64,000 nucleotides of DNA from Galbula dea (taxonomy: Eukaryota; Chordata; Aves; Piciformes; Galbulidae): positions 2,906,822-2,970,821 of the forward strand of contig VWZX01009108.1 of the NCBI GenBank assembly GCA_013399015.1, in the 5' to 3' direction. The translations under genes and the position numbers were made by a program. The notes under the pieces were generated by a model. The model worked only from the letters and a program-made list of their open reading frames with translations, did not search any database and was not told the DNA's origin. Shown in pieces: positions 63,341 to 64,000 of this stretch (position 1 is the stretch's first letter; every line of letters begins with the position of its first letter).

Positions 63341-64000
63341 AGGATTTCACCTGGAGTGAAACATCTTGTCAAAAATTCATAAAATCTAAGCTCCATGCAG
63401 TGAAGTTGAAACTTAGGTGACAAATAACTTTGTCTCAAAATTCAACACCCACACCCCTCCCAACTGGGCAACTCCCATCTTGACTAGCTGGGTTTATAGA
63501 ACTAAGGGAGAGGTCTTACAGGCACTTACTTATTATGAAATATATTCCCTGGTTTTGCCACCTGCTGGAATGAATAATCTACCACTCATTAGTGTATTTT
63601 GCAGGTTAATTAATCTTTGCAATAGCCAGAACAATGAACATCAGTGCTCAACACTAGGTAAGCAATCCTGACACATTCCATTCATGCTGTACCATTACCA
63701 CTGGATGGCATTAGTTAGTTGTGCTACAGGAATGGATGTGAAAAGGAACTATTAAATCTGTACAGCTTTTATCAGTATATTAAAGCATTAAACCATGAGT
63801 CATCATAGTATTATCAGGTGAGGGCCACTGATGTTGCATTTGCTTCACAAGTCTAAGCCAGTTTTCATGAACACAGACTCTAATAAAGTAGTGGTGTCAT
63901 GTTGTTTACATATAAAAGGACAAATAATCTTGTCATGTCAGTAAGAATTCATAATAGAATACTCCTCCAGTGGACTTTTTCCTCACATACTGGCATTTTA

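Larger units (their letters stand above)
60987..64000. other. Unique non-coding DNA
   Basis: No gene seen. Overlapping plus frames at 62229-62435, 62326-62634 and 62600-62839 face an antisense frame at 62207-62440. None has a recognisable domain. A/C tracts lie at 61575-61620 and 63295-63340. Confidence 0.78.

Overview
The window looks like bird nuclear DNA. The deciding evidence is CR1 LINE debris. A CR1 3' end at about 55066-55262 ends in three copies of the 8-bp terminal repeat (ATTCTATG / ATTCTGTG / ATTCTCTG). Four shorter CR1 tails lie at about 16061, 25308, 42307 and 60940. Sparse, 5'-truncated CR1 copies, low repeat load, a base composition of roughly 40% GC by eye and strong CpG depletion all fit an avian autosomal intergenic or intronic region. 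The species cannot be named from this. Turtles and crocodilians also carry CR1, so 'bird' is very likely rather than proven.

I find no protein-coding gene, tRNA, rRNA, CRISPR array or other prokaryotic feature. The open reading frames are short (longest 158 codons), scattered over both strands, often overlapping in antisense, and none has a recognisable domain. Several are by-products of repeats: those around 39481-39890 translate a tandem repeat, and those at 25268-25456 and 55035-55247 overlap CR1 tails. The window could be a gene desert or part of a very long intron. Sequence alone cannot separate these.

Layout: 1-16 kb is unique non-coding DNA with a GC-richer patch at about 1380-1905 and A/C-rich low-complexity tracts near 5.3 and 6.4 kb. 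16-25 kb is bounded by two CR1 tails and holds a C-rich tract near 21.5 kb whose minus strand fits the G-quadruplex pattern. 25-39 kb is plain unique sequence ending in a 42-nt pyrimidine tract at 38.5 kb. At 39481-39839 there is a clear minisatellite of about 60 bp with a nested 20-bp periodicity. 40-55 kb is AT-rich, with an (AT)11 microsatellite and several stretches resembling conserved non-coding elements. 55-64 kb holds the best CR1 copy, more A/C-rich tracts and a 16-bp palindrome at 62989-63004.

The signals most worth following are the nested minisatellite, the strand-biased family of 'A-run then C-run' tracts, the G-quadruplex motif, and a handful of homeodomain-site-rich blocks that may be developmental enhancers. 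I see no convincing new multi-gene system here.
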